Positions 1 through 7,520 of a stretch of DNA of 64,000 nucleotides are shown here, piece after piece. How positions within the stretch are numbered: position 1 is the first letter of the stretch; the number at the start of each line of letters is the position of its first letter. The notes beneath the pieces are model-generated. The model ran no database searches. It was not told the origin of the DNA and was given only the letters and a program-made list of their open reading frames with translations. The stretch lies in contig JALNYW010000001.1 of NCBI GenBank assembly GCA_023229665.1, forward strand, positions 620,001 through 684,000, given 5' to 3'. The translations under genes were made by a program, and so were the position numbers. Source of the DNA: Patescibacteria group bacterium. GTDB lineage: Bacteria > Patescibacteriota > Patescibacteriia > 2-12-FULL-60-25.

Positions 1-2
1 CG

Positions 3-503
3 GCCTCCGGCGAAGCGAAACCGAGCGTGGAAATCGGCCGTACCCATTTCTGGCCTTTTCTCTGGGTCATGCTGCTCCAGGGCTTTGCCGTGCTCGGAGG
101 TTTATTCGTCTTCTTCCTTCCAGGTATTTGGCTTTCGGTCATGCTCGGCTACTCGCTCCTCGTTTTGGTAGAAGATGGAACGACCGGCATCCAGGCCTTG
201 GCCGCTTCCGCGGAACTCGTAAAAGGGCGCTGGTGGGCTACCTTCGGACGCAACTTGGTCGCAGGCATCGTCGTTGGTTTACTCGGATCGCTGACCACCT
301 TCATTGTCTTGCTCATTGTGGGCCTATTTGTCGGCATGGACCAGGTCTTTGGCTTCGCGGATTATCTGAGCGGGACCACACGCGGCAATCCGGTCGCCGA
401 TGGCATCGAAACCGTGCTCTCCGGCATCGTTCAGGCCCTGTTCATCCCCTTGGCCGTCATTCTCCAGGTAAAGATTTTCCACGCATTGAAACGTACGCGC
501 TAG
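3..503 (+). CDS. Integral membrane protein, 5' end cut by window edge
   Basis: The frame is open to the left edge, so the GTG at 27 is probably not the true start and only the C-terminal part is visible. It has three strongly hydrophobic stretches (about residues 10-45, 80-105 and 130-150 counted from position 27) separated by short polar loops. A helix-start pattern (Ala-Leu-Ala-Ala-Ser-Ala-Glu then Trp-Trp) resembles one in the membrane protein at 10133-11140, so the two may be distant relatives. No catalytic motif is visible and the function is unknown. gatB follows 22 nt downstream on the same strand. Confidence 0.7.
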   Translation, partial: ASGEAKPSVEIGRTHFWPFLWVMLLQGFAVLGGLFVFFLPGIWLSVMLGYSLLVLVEDGTTGIQALAASAELVKGRWWATFGRNLVAGIVVGLLGSLTTFIVLLIVGLFVGMDQVFGFADYLSGTTRGNPVADGIETVLSGIVQALFIPLAVILQVKIFHALKRTR

Positions 504-525
504 GCTGGTAGGTTGCCACAAGCCT

Positions 526-2055
526 ATGCGTTTGATTCCGATTATCGGCCTAGAGGTCCATGTCCGTCTCAAGACCAAGACGAAGATGTTTTCGGATTGT
601 CCGGTGGTGGATGACATGGCCCCGCCGAATACCGCCATCTGTCCGGTTTCGACCGGGCAACCGGGCGCCCTCCCCTCCATCAATGCCGAGGCCGTCCGCT
701 TGGGCGTCCGTACCGCGCTCGCGCTCGGTTGCCGCATCCCGGATGTCGCGCATTTCGATCGTAAAAACTATTTCTATCCGGACTTGCCCAAAGGCTACCA
801 AATCTCCCAATACGACCATCCGATTTCTGAAAATGGTATGGTGACAATCGAAGTTCCCGGCCAGGAAGCCCCGCGTGACGTGATCCGTGTCGGCATTACC
901 CGCGCACACTTGGAAGAAGATGCCGCGAAAAATATCCACGATGCTTCTACGAATGCCACGCTCGTTGACTATAACCGCGCCGGCGTTCCTCTTTTGGAGA
1001 TCGTGACCGAACCGGACTTCCGCTCCCCCGCCGAAGCGAAAGCGTTCTTGCAGGAGCTGCAACAAATCCTGCGCACCGTCGGCGCGTCGGATGCGGACAT
1101 GGAAAAAGGTTATATGCGCTGCGACGCCAACATCTCCATGTTGGAAGTCGGCGAAGACAACAAGCCGCTCCATGCCGGATACAATCCAAAAACCGAAGTC
1201 AAAAACCTGAACTCCTTCCGCGCCGTTGAACGCGCCTTGGCGTACGAAATCGAACGCCAAAGCGAGATGTTGAAAGCGAATAACGTTCCGGTTTCCGCTA
1301 CGCGCGGCTGGGATGAACACAAAGGCCAGACTTCGGAACAACGCCTGAAGGAAACCGGCGCCGACTATCGCTATTTCCCGGAACCGGATTTGCCGCCATT
1401 GGATTTGACCGTCGTCCGCGAAGAGGAAAAGGCCAAACTCCCCCCGCTCCCCGCCGAGCGCCGCGCCGCGCTCATGGCCGACTACGGATTCAGCACTGAA
1501 GACGCACGCTTCTTCCTCGCGAACGGCTGGGACTCCTACGCGGAAGCGGTCATGGGAGAGCTCGCGAGCTGGATGGAAGCGAGCGATGACAAGAAAGAAA
1601 GCGGCGGCGTGATTTTAAGCGAGCAGAAACAAAAACTCGGCAAACTCGTGGGCGGATGGCTCACGAGCAAGCTCGCCGGACTGCTTGTCGCGCAAAACAA
1701 AACTTTTGGCGATGTAAAAATCACCGCCGAAGATTTTGCCGAGTTCATCCATCTCATCGACAAAGGCACGATCAACTCCGCCAGCGCGCAAAAACTCCTC
1801 GCGCTCATGCTCGAAACCGGAAAAGATCCTTCGCACTTGATGGAAGAACACAATCTCGGACAAATGAATGATCCGGCCGCGCTCTCCAAGCTCGTAACGC
1901 AGCTCATCGAACAGAATCCGGAACAAGTCGAACAAATCAAAGCGGGTAAAGTTCAATTGGTGAAGTGGTTTGTCGGCGTGGTGATGAAATCCACGGAAGG
2001 CCGCGCGAATCCCGAAGCGGCGGAGATGGAAATCAAGAAACAAATCGGAATGTAA
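526..2055 (+). CDS. gatB: Asp-tRNA(Asn)/Glu-tRNA(Gln) amidotransferase subunit B
   Basis: GatB is the kinase/transamidation subunit of the GatCAB complex, which converts Glu-tRNA(Gln) and Asp-tRNA(Asn) into the amidated forms in the cytoplasm. The N-terminus carries the family signature (IIGLEVHVRLKTKTKMFS), followed by the Cys-Pro-rich zinc/ATP region (CPVSTGQPGALPSIN). A YRYFPEPDLPP segment precedes the helical tail and C-terminal YqeY-like domain. The length of 509 aa is slightly above the usual 475-490. The ATG at 526 is preceded by no SD. gatA and gatC are not in the window. It ends at a bidirectional terminator shared with the RRM gene. Confidence 0.96.
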   Translation: MRLIPIIGLEVHVRLKTKTKMFSDCPVVDDMAPPNTAICPVSTGQPGALPSINAEAVRLGVRTALALGCRIPDVAHFDRKNYFYPDLPKGYQISQYDHPISENGMVTIEVPGQEAPRDVIRVGITRAHLEEDAAKNIHDASTNATLVDYNRAGVPLLEIVTEPDFRSPAEAKAFLQELQQILRTVGASDADMEKGYMRCDANISMLEVGEDNKPLHAGYNPKTEVKNLNSFRAVERALAYEIERQSEMLKANNVPVSATRGWDEHKGQTSEQRLKETGADYRYFPEPDLPPLDLTVVREEEKAKLPPLPAERRAALMADYGFSTEDARFFLANGWDSYAEAVMGELASWMEASDDKKESGGVILSEQKQKLGKLVGGWLTSKLAGLLVAQNKTFGDVKITAEDFAEFIHLIDKGTINSASAQKLLALMLETGKDPSHLMEEHNLGQMNDPAALSKLVTQLIEQNPEQVEQIKAGKVQLVKWFVGVVMKSTEGRANPEAAEMEIKKQIGM

Positions 2056-2070
2056 AAAAAATGTAAAAAC

Positions 2071-2109
2071 AAAACTCCCCCTGTCACCATACGGTGCAGG
2101 GGGAGTTTT
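2071..2109. terminator. Bidirectional Rho-independent terminator
   Basis: A 13-bp stem (AAAACTCCCCCTG / CAGGGGGAGTTTT) with A- and T-runs on both sides lies between the convergent gatB and RRM genes. Confidence 0.85.
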
Positions 2110-2116
2110 GGATTTC

Positions 2117-2386
2117 TTACGCCTGAGGAGCGCGGGGCTCCATCGGGCGGGCTTTGTTCACAGCGATGCGGCGACCACCCATGTCCGAACCATCGAACAT
2201 GGAGATTGCTTTATCAGCCGAGGCGTCGTCGGTCATTTCGACGAACGCGAAGCCACGCGGGCGGCCAGTCTCACGGTCCATAGGAATATAGACAGAGAGG
2301 ACTTCGCCGGCCTGGGAGAAATGCTGCTTGAGCTCCTCGTCCGACGTGCGGTACGGGATGCCTCCAACAAACAACTTCGTGGGCAT
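2117..2386 (-). CDS. Small RNA-binding protein with one RRM domain
   Basis: This 89-aa protein is made almost entirely of one RNA recognition motif. RNP2 (KLFVGGIPY) lies at residues 4-12 and RNP1 (RGFAFVEM) at about 44-51, with the spacing of the cyanobacterial/bacterial Rbp family. A short Arg/Pro/Ala tail follows. Such proteins bind single-stranded RNA and are often linked to cold or stress responses, but the target here is unknown. No SD precedes the ATG. It is convergent with gatB and its stop abuts the shared terminator. Confidence 0.93.
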   Translation of the reverse strand: MPTKLFVGGIPYRTSDEELKQHFSQAGEVLSVYIPMDRETGRPRGFAFVEMTDDASADKAISMFDGSDMGGRRIAVNKARPMEPRAPQA

Positions 2387-2549
2387 GCGGGTAATATCCC
2401 TTGCGGGACAAACTGATTGAATGAACTGGATATCGTCTGCGCATGGACACTATCCCCGACCAACGGACGGACCTTCGCACGTGCTATCCAACCGATAGAA
2501 TGGCATGGATTTTGCCTAATGTCAAGCCATTTGGCACACTCCCATCCAT

Positions 2550-3188
2550 ATGACGAATCCAAAAAAGGCCGCAGCCAAGCAAAAACCGCTCCCTAGCTGC
2601 CATGACTTATATAAGCTCCTGGACGTCCGTATTGAGCACCCGGAACAGACCAAGGAAATCGATACCCAGATCATCAAGGAGTTCGAGCAGGAACGCACGA
2701 TTTTCGTGCTGGATATGTCGGGCTTCTCACGTACCGTGCAACGCTTCGGCATCATCCATTACCTGGCCATGGTGCACCGTATGCGCCGGATCGTACTCCC
2801 AGTCGTCGAAAACCATAACGGGATCGTGGTGAAATTCGAAGCCGATAACTGTTTCGCGGTCTTCCCTACTCCGGACGATGCGCTCGCCGCCTCTCTAGAT
2901 ATCCACAATGACTTAAGGGTTGCGAATTTGATGACTGCGGACGAAAGCGACGTGCACGTTTCGATCGGCATCGGACATGGTCCCGTCTTGTTGTTCTGCG
3001 AAGACATGTACGGCAACGAACTCAATCTCGCGTCGAAACTCGGCGAAGATGTCGCTGAACGTGGAGAAATTTTGTTGACGGATAGCGCGCGCAAACTCGC
3101 AAGCGATGAAACGTTTTCTTTCGAAACATTTCCGCTCGCGGTGAGCGGCGTGGAAATGAAAGCGCACCGTCTGAAGATAAAAAAGTAA
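2550..3188 (+). CDS. Class III adenylate/guanylate cyclase catalytic-domain protein
   Basis: The protein is 212 aa. After about 48 polar residues it has a single class III nucleotide cyclase catalytic domain. The first metal Asp is in VLDMSGFS (D55). The second metal site falls in FEADNCFAVF, where the usual Gly-Asp is Ala-Asp. The later NLASKL segment matches the family pattern around the substrate-binding Asn. There is no receptor, HAMP or membrane segment, so it should be cytoplasmic. cAMP or cGMP production is a family inference, and no obvious effector (CRP-like protein) is seen in the window. Confidence 0.8.
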   Translation: MTNPKKAAAKQKPLPSCHDLYKLLDVRIEHPEQTKEIDTQIIKEFEQERTIFVLDMSGFSRTVQRFGIIHYLAMVHRMRRIVLPVVENHNGIVVKFEADNCFAVFPTPDDALAASLDIHNDLRVANLMTADESDVHVSIGIGHGPVLLFCEDMYGNELNLASKLGEDVAERGEILLTDSARKLASDETFSFETFPLAVSGVEMKAHRLKIKK

Positions 3189-3213
3189 AATAAAAATCAT
3201 CCACAAGCGATGC

Positions 3214-3246
3214 TTGACACTCTTTTCACAAAATCTGTGTTATACT
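3214..3246 (+). promoter_or_regulatory. Putative promoter of the basic small protein gene
   Basis: A TTGACA box (3214-3219) is followed by TGTTATACT at 3238-3246. The -10 could be TGTTAT (18-bp spacer) or TATACT with an extended TG but a long 21-bp spacer. A leader of about 75 nt would precede the ATG at 3325. Confidence 0.55.
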
Positions 3247-3324
3247 TTTAGTGCAAGCGTGAAATTCACGTGCATCGATCTCGCAATTATGCGCGACGAT
3301 TAACGAAGAGAGGAGGAAACCCAC

Positions 3325-3438
3325 ATGGCAAAGAAAATGAAGAAGGCAAAGAAGGCCGCGCCGAAGCGCAAGGCCACCAAGCGTAAGGCAACGAAGCGCA
3401 AGGCCACCAAGCGTAAGGCAACGAAGAAGCGCTCGTAA
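3325..3438 (+). CDS. Tiny Lys/Arg-rich basic protein with KRKAT repeats
   Basis: This 37-aa ORF consists of Lys, Arg, Ala and Thr with one Pro, one Ser and two Met. Four near-identical five-residue units (KRKAT) form the C-terminal half and are encoded by alternating direct repeats of 15 nt. The start is fixed by a strong SD (AGGAGG at 3311-3316, 8 nt before the ATG), unusual in this window. The composition matches histone H1-like/AlgP-like nucleoid tails or disordered DNA- or RNA-binding proteins. A role in DNA binding is inferred from charge only. It is a stand-alone unit with its own promoter and a UUCG-capped terminator. Confidence 0.8.
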   Translation: MAKKMKKAKKAAPKRKATKRKATKRKATKRKATKKRS

Positions 3439-3468
3439 TCGACCGCTTCAACGACCTTCTCGGAGGAG

Positions 3469-3498
3469 AGATCCCGATTTCGATCGGGATCTTTTTTT
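3469..3498 (+). terminator. Rho-independent terminator with TTCG loop
   Basis: A perfect 10-bp stem AGATCCCGAT / ATCGGGATCT closes a TTCG tetraloop and runs into seven T. It lies 30 nt after the stop of the KRKAT-repeat gene. Confidence 0.9.
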
Positions 3499-3504
3499 TA
3501 CACG

Positions 3505-4761
3505 CTAGAACACCAATGTTTGTTGTTTCACTTTTGGTTTCTCCTTTGTTTTTCCCTTGATCGAGACTACGCCGTATTCGCCGTCATATCCGGGACGAAC
3601 CTCCACCTCTCCGCGGCGCATACGTACCAACGCTTCGACGATTTCCGGCGGCGCCACGCGGGCAAGCTCGCCTTCCGAAACATCAAGTAATACGCCGAAT
3701 TCCGTGCGCCCATCCGCCACAAGCTTGTCGACCATGGCTTTTACTTTTTTCGACGCGGGACCGACATCCAATACGTCGCCGACGAGTTCCGCGAGCGGCA
3801 CGATGGAACGGTACGGCACGGCGAGTCGCGGGCGCTCTCCTTTTGCACGATCTGCCAAATCATCCACTCGATGCAAGACACCGACCGTGAGCGGCTTGCC
3901 GCACTTGGGACAAATTCCTTTCAGACGTTTTGTTTCCGCCGGTTCACAAAAGAATCCGCATGCGCGATGTCCATCGGTGTGATACTTCCCCTCTTCGGGA
4001 AAGAACTCAATGGTCTCGATAAATTTTTTCACGTCTTGTTCGGATAGGATGCGGTGCAATTCGTCATAGCTCGGCTCTTTCATCTCAAACACATTCGCTT
4101 CGCGGCCCAGCTTGTCGAGCGAATGCGCGTCGGAATTGGAAACGAGGAACACATTATCGAGTTTCGACAAACGCCAATTCATGAGCGGATCGGACGAGAG
4201 CCCGGTTTCCACCGCGTGGATATGTTTGGTCATGTCGCCAAAACATTCTTCGAGCGCATCAAAACCAGACATGGAACCGAAGACCGCAAACCACGGCGTC
4301 CATGCATGCGCGGGAATGAGCAGGCCTTTTGGATGGGCCTCCAGGACCATTTTTAACAGCTCTTCGGAATCGAGACCCAAAATGGGACGGCCGTCGCTTT
4401 TCAGGTTTGAACCGCGTGCGTTCAGCCTTTCGGTGAGCGTGTCCACGGCTTCCAGCGTCGGCAGTAAGACAAGATGGTGTACGCGCCGGACTTTTCCTCC
4501 CCTCTTATAAATACATGAAAGCTCCGTCGCAAGCAGAAAACGCGTCGGCGAGGAGCCGTCCTTCAATGTGAAGGCATGGCCGCCGGCCTCAACCAAATCC
4601 GCGCCGATCTCTTCGCGCCAGCGCGGGTGCGTAAAATCCGACGTCCCGACAAATTGGATGCCTTTGCGTTCGCAAGCGGCCGCAATATTCCGGAGCGTCA
4701 GGTCTTTAGAGCAGGCCCTCGACCACTTCGAGTGCAGGTGGAAATCCGTGATCACGCGCAT
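3505..4761 (-). CDS. Endonuclease Q (PHP-type DNA repair nuclease)
   Basis: This 418-aa protein has a PHP phosphoesterase fold starting with TDFHLHSKWS (metal-binding H8 and H10) and continuing through GTSDFTHP, IPAHAW and SNSDAHS. A zinc-finger-like block (CGFFC, then CPKCGKPLTVGVLHRV at about 270-300) and a helix-hairpin C-terminal part follow. This order matches EndoQ, known in Thermococcales and some bacteria, which cuts 5' of deaminated bases (dI, dU), abasic sites and similar lesions. The tail ends in KVKQQTLVF, which resembles a PCNA/beta-clamp interaction peptide (QQTLVF). It is co-transcribed with the gene ending at 4764, with a 2-nt gap. Confidence 0.85.
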   Translation of the reverse strand: MRVITDFHLHSKWSRACSKDLTLRNIAAACERKGIQFVGTSDFTHPRWREEIGADLVEAGGHAFTLKDGSSPTRFLLATELSCIYKRGGKVRRVHHLVLLPTLEAVDTLTERLNARGSNLKSDGRPILGLDSEELLKMVLEAHPKGLLIPAHAWTPWFAVFGSMSGFDALEECFGDMTKHIHAVETGLSSDPLMNWRLSKLDNVFLVSNSDAHSLDKLGREANVFEMKEPSYDELHRILSEQDVKKFIETIEFFPEEGKYHTDGHRACGFFCEPAETKRLKGICPKCGKPLTVGVLHRVDDLADRAKGERPRLAVPYRSIVPLAELVGDVLDVGPASKKVKAMVDKLVADGRTEFGVLLDVSEGELARVAPPEIVEALVRMRRGEVEVRPGYDGEYGVVSIKGKTKEKPKVKQQTLVF

Positions 4762-4763
4762 AC

Positions 4764-5117
4764 TTATCGGGTGGATGTGGCTTGTTCAATCATGAGAATT
4801 CTTCCCTCTTCCTGGCGATACGCGATCAATAACCCGTCATAACGCAAAAGCCAATCGCCATCCCGCACATCTTTATAGAAAGGATTGACCGAGGCCAGGA
4901 TAGCCGCGTCGGACACGCGCGTCACCACCGGCACGCCCGGCGGAACGGCGTATTTGGAGGCGACTTCGGCCGCCACCCTGGATTCCATCGGGATGTCGCC
5001 GGATTTTGTCTCGACGGGCGGCTTGGCGCCAAAGTGGTTCGTGATGGTTAACACCAAAAAAGCCACAAACATGGCGGAAAAAGCGAATAACCCCCACGCG
5101 GAACGGATACGGCCCAT
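4764..5117 (-). CDS. Single-pass membrane-anchored protein of unknown function
   Basis: A short basic N-terminus is followed by one hydrophobic helix (residues 7-25 from the chosen start) and an extracytoplasmic domain of about 85 residues with no recognised motif. I chose the ATG at 5117 over the upstream ATG at 5141 because TACCCT lies exactly 6 nt before it, the leaderless pattern seen at many starts here. EndoQ follows at once, but the pairing may be only operonic convenience. The function is unknown. Confidence 0.6.
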   Translation of the reverse strand: MGRIRSAWGLFAFSAMFVAFLVLTITNHFGAKPPVETKSGDIPMESRVAAEVASKYAVPPGVPVVTRVSDAAILASVNPFYKDVRDGDWLLRYDGLLIAYRQEEGRILMIEQATSTR

Positions 5118-5134
5118 GCAGGGAGGGTAGCAAA

Positions 5135-5164
5135 TAGACAAACGAAGGGCGATAACGCCATACT
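5135..5164 (+). promoter_or_regulatory. Putative leaderless promoter of the 5171 gene
   Basis: TAGACA (5135-5140) and CATACT (5159-5164) are separated by 18 bp, and the -10 ends 6 nt before the ATG at 5171. Confidence 0.5.
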
Positions 5165-5170
5165 TGGGAT

Positions 5171-6157
5171 ATGAAACGGCAAAAATTGAGCGAAATCCCT
5201 CCGCTGCTGATCGTGATAGGCATATCCTGCTTTCTAATACTCGCGACGGCAGCCGCGACGTATATTTCGCAGCCGGTCATGGTAAACAAACCAACGGCAA
5301 CTTTCGAAACAGATATCAAATCTGAATCGTATAACAAGGAAAATACCTCAAGCGAATATGAAGTGGAGGAGCTTCCAGAAGCGGCATTAGATACTACCAA
5401 ACGGTTCGCATCGAAAGGCGAGGTAATCCCTCTTGGATCCGCATATGCTCCAAACATGCGGATTCCTACAGGTTTGCAGTACACAACGACAACGGAGGGC
5501 GACCTGTCGCTCTGGCCGTGCGATGAAAGAGGATGTGAACGGAGTCCTATTTTGATTTCCTGGTCTGCGCAAACAAATCCAGAAAAAGAATTACAGCGAC
5601 GTTACGCCCACAACATACGTTGCGATCAGACGACGTGCGAAGGTGATGGCGACGTGGGCGGTCGTATACGTGCCCGAGCGCACGAAGGATACATGACGGT
5701 GATATTTTGGTTCGGTGAATACAATGAGGCATCCATACGATTGCTGGAACTAGTGGAATTTACTCCTCCGGCCAAATCATTTAATGGTCCGTGGGAATGC
5801 ATCTCGCCGCCCGCAGGGTCAGCTATCGGATCCGTCGATTACCCTGTCTTTGAGCGCTATGAAAAACTCGACCGGTTCTTAGGCGGTATGTTTACGCACG
5901 CCGACTGTGCAGAACAAGGATTCGCCCAAAAAGAAATCACTGGAATCTATGATTTAGGTGTAAACCTGGGCATCACAGAGGACGCACCGGAAGCGTTGCG
6001 CAGCGCTCTCCAAGAAATCGGATTCTCCTGCGTACCATCGGATGCAAATGCTTGCACCCATTGGGAATTAAATCTGGCCGTTCCGGTTGAAAACCTATTG
6101 AGGCTCAGGCCATTCGCACCCTACTTTCTCGGTTCTGACTGTATTAATTGCGGATAA
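5171..6157 (+). CDS. Membrane-anchored extracytoplasmic protein, unknown
   Basis: The 328-aa protein has a basic N-terminus, one hydrophobic helix (residues 11-32) and a long soluble part rich in acidic residues. Several Cys pairs (around residues 117-122, 153-158 and 285-327, ending in CINCG) suggest disulfide bonding outside the membrane. I do not recognise a family. Codon use is slightly more AT-rich than that of neighbours. It is divergent from the 5117-4764 gene across a 53-bp gap that holds both promoters. Confidence 0.75.
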   Translation: MKRQKLSEIPPLLIVIGISCFLILATAAATYISQPVMVNKPTATFETDIKSESYNKENTSSEYEVEELPEAALDTTKRFASKGEVIPLGSAYAPNMRIPTGLQYTTTTEGDLSLWPCDERGCERSPILISWSAQTNPEKELQRRYAHNIRCDQTTCEGDGDVGGRIRARAHEGYMTVIFWFGEYNEASIRLLELVEFTPPAKSFNGPWECISPPAGSAIGSVDYPVFERYEKLDRFLGGMFTHADCAEQGFAQKEITGIYDLGVNLGITEDAPEALRSALQEIGFSCVPSDANACTHWELNLAVPVENLLRLRPFAPYFLGSDCINCG

Positions 6158-6173
6158 ACGACGGATAGACACC

Positions 6174-6203
6174 CTTGACGTTTTTCCGAGTTTCCGCTAA
6201 TCT
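6174..6203 (+). promoter_or_regulatory. Putative rpsA promoter
   Basis: TTGACG (6174-6179) and TAATCT (6198-6203) are separated by 18 bp. Transcription would start near 6210 and give a leader of about 148 nt. No room for a promoter exists between the downstream hairpin and the rpsA start. Confidence 0.5.
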
Positions 6204-6230
6204 TCGCAACGACTGACACCCTAATTCATT

Positions 6231-6345
6231 GACTGGTCCGGGACATTTGTCCGCGGCAGTCAGCCCCGACCGGAAGACTGGTCCGGGGTCATCATCCCCT
6301 AAAACGGCGGATACCCGGGAGTCAGTCCTTGTCCGCCGTTTTTGA
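6231..6345 (+). promoter_or_regulatory. Structured rpsA leader with terminator-like hairpin
   Basis: The leader carries two copies of GACTGGTCCGGG (6231-6242 and 6276-6287), interspersed with complementary CAGTC and CCGGAC segments. It then has a perfect 11-bp stem (AAAACGGCGGA at 6301-6311 with TCCGCCGTTTT at 6332-6342) followed by T residues, ending about 13 nt before the ATG. This is the shape of an attenuator or a start-site-occluding hairpin. Whether it regulates S1 synthesis is inference. Confidence 0.6.
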
Positions 6346-6357
6346 AACTCATTTACT

Positions 6358-7461
6358 ATGGCTACCAAAACGCAAACCGCTCCGGAAACGGAAATCGGCA
6401 AGCTGATCGAAGCCGGAGCCGCTCCCGCCTTCCCGAATCTCGGTGAAGTCGTGAAGGGCAACGTCATCGCCGTCGGCCGCAACGAAATCCGCGTGGACAT
6501 CAACGGCCTCGCCGTTGGATTGATCCGCGGTCCGGAACTCGACAAGCACCTCGACCTCCGCATCGGCGACGAAGTGGAAGCGACCGTCATCGAACTCGAC
6601 AACGAATTCGGCGAACTCGAACTCTCGCTCAAGGGCGCCGGCCGCCGCCGCTCCTGGGAGAAGATCAAGGAATTGCTCACAGCCAACTTGCCGATCCAGG
6701 TCAAAGTTCTGGACGCGAACAAGGGCGGTCTCGTCACGCGCGTCGAAGGCGTTCCGGCCTTCATCCCGGTGTCGCAGCTCTCCCCCGCCAACTACCCGCG
6801 CGTCGCGGGCGGCGAAAAGAGCAAGATCCAGGAAAAGTTGAAGCAGCTCGTCGGTCAGATGCTCGACGTGAAGCTGCTCGACGTGAACGAAGAAGAAGAG
6901 AAAGTGGTCGTGTCCGAAAAGGCTGTCTGGGAAACCAAGCAGGAATCCGTCCTCGCGAAGTACAAGGTCGGCGACCATGTCGAAGGCGATGTCACGGCTG
7001 TGACCGACTTCGGCGCCTTCGTCCGCTTTGACGCCAACTTGGAAGGCCTCGTCCACATCTCCGAAATCGCCTGGCAGCGTATCGATCACCCACGTGACGT
7101 GCTCAAGGTCGGCGACCATGTCGGCGCCGAGATCATCAACATCGAAGGTTCTAAGATCTTCCTGTCGATGAAGAAACTCGTCGAAGACCCGTGGAAGTCC
7201 GTCGCCAAGCGCTACAACTTGAACCAGTGGGTCAAGGGCCGCGTGCTCAAGATCAACCCGTTCGGCTTGTTCGTGGAATTGGACCAGGATATCCATGGTT
7301 TGGCCCACATCAGTGAGCTCGGCCAGAAGCCGGTCAAGGACGTGAACGAGGTGGCGCGCGTCGGTGACGAGTTCGAATTCCGCATCATCTCGATTGATCC
7401 GGAAAACCACCGTCTCGGCCTCTCGCTCCGCAAGCAAAAGGAAGAACCCGCCAAGGCTTAA
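6358..7461 (+). CDS. rpsA: Ribosomal protein S1 homologue, four S1 domains
   Basis: The 367-aa protein has four consecutive S1 OB-fold RNA-binding domains at about residues 31-100, 110-190, 203-275 and 290-362. The third and fourth show the classic DFGAFVRF / GLVHISEI and PFGLFVEL / GLAHISEL signatures. Bacterial S1 helps load mRNAs on the 30S subunit; the four-domain form is typical outside Proteobacteria, where six are usual. With so few SD sequences in this genome, its role in initiation is of interest. The start follows a T-run and no SD is present; the leader hairpin is described separately. Confidence 0.92.
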   Translation: MATKTQTAPETEIGKLIEAGAAPAFPNLGEVVKGNVIAVGRNEIRVDINGLAVGLIRGPELDKHLDLRIGDEVEATVIELDNEFGELELSLKGAGRRRSWEKIKELLTANLPIQVKVLDANKGGLVTRVEGVPAFIPVSQLSPANYPRVAGGEKSKIQEKLKQLVGQMLDVKLLDVNEEEEKVVVSEKAVWETKQESVLAKYKVGDHVEGDVTAVTDFGAFVRFDANLEGLVHISEIAWQRIDHPRDVLKVGDHVGAEIINIEGSKIFLSMKKLVEDPWKSVAKRYNLNQWVKGRVLKINPFGLFVELDQDIHGLAHISELGQKPVKDVNEVARVGDEFEFRIISIDPENHRLGLSLRKQKEEPAKA

Positions 7462-7471
7462 CCAAGCCCCG

Positions 7472-7500
7472 AAAAACCGCTGGACGTACCGGCGGTTTTT
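7472..7500 (+). terminator. Terminator after rpsA
   Basis: AAAAACCGC / GCGGTTTTT forms a stem with an 11-nt loop, 10 nt after the rpsA stop. The loop contains TGGACG, which sits 17 bp before TACGCT (7504-7509) and could be the -35 of ftsH. Confidence 0.75.
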
Positions 7501-7520
7501 CGTTACGCTCGCCACACGCT

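Noticed and set aside
2550..3188. Cyclase as part of a CBASS/Pycsar anti-phage system
   Set aside because: No effector gene adjacent; the neighbours are the RRM gene and the KRKAT-repeat gene.
3371..3432. 15-nt tandem repeats as a possible satellite or mobile element
   Set aside because: They encode in-frame KRKAT units of the small basic protein.
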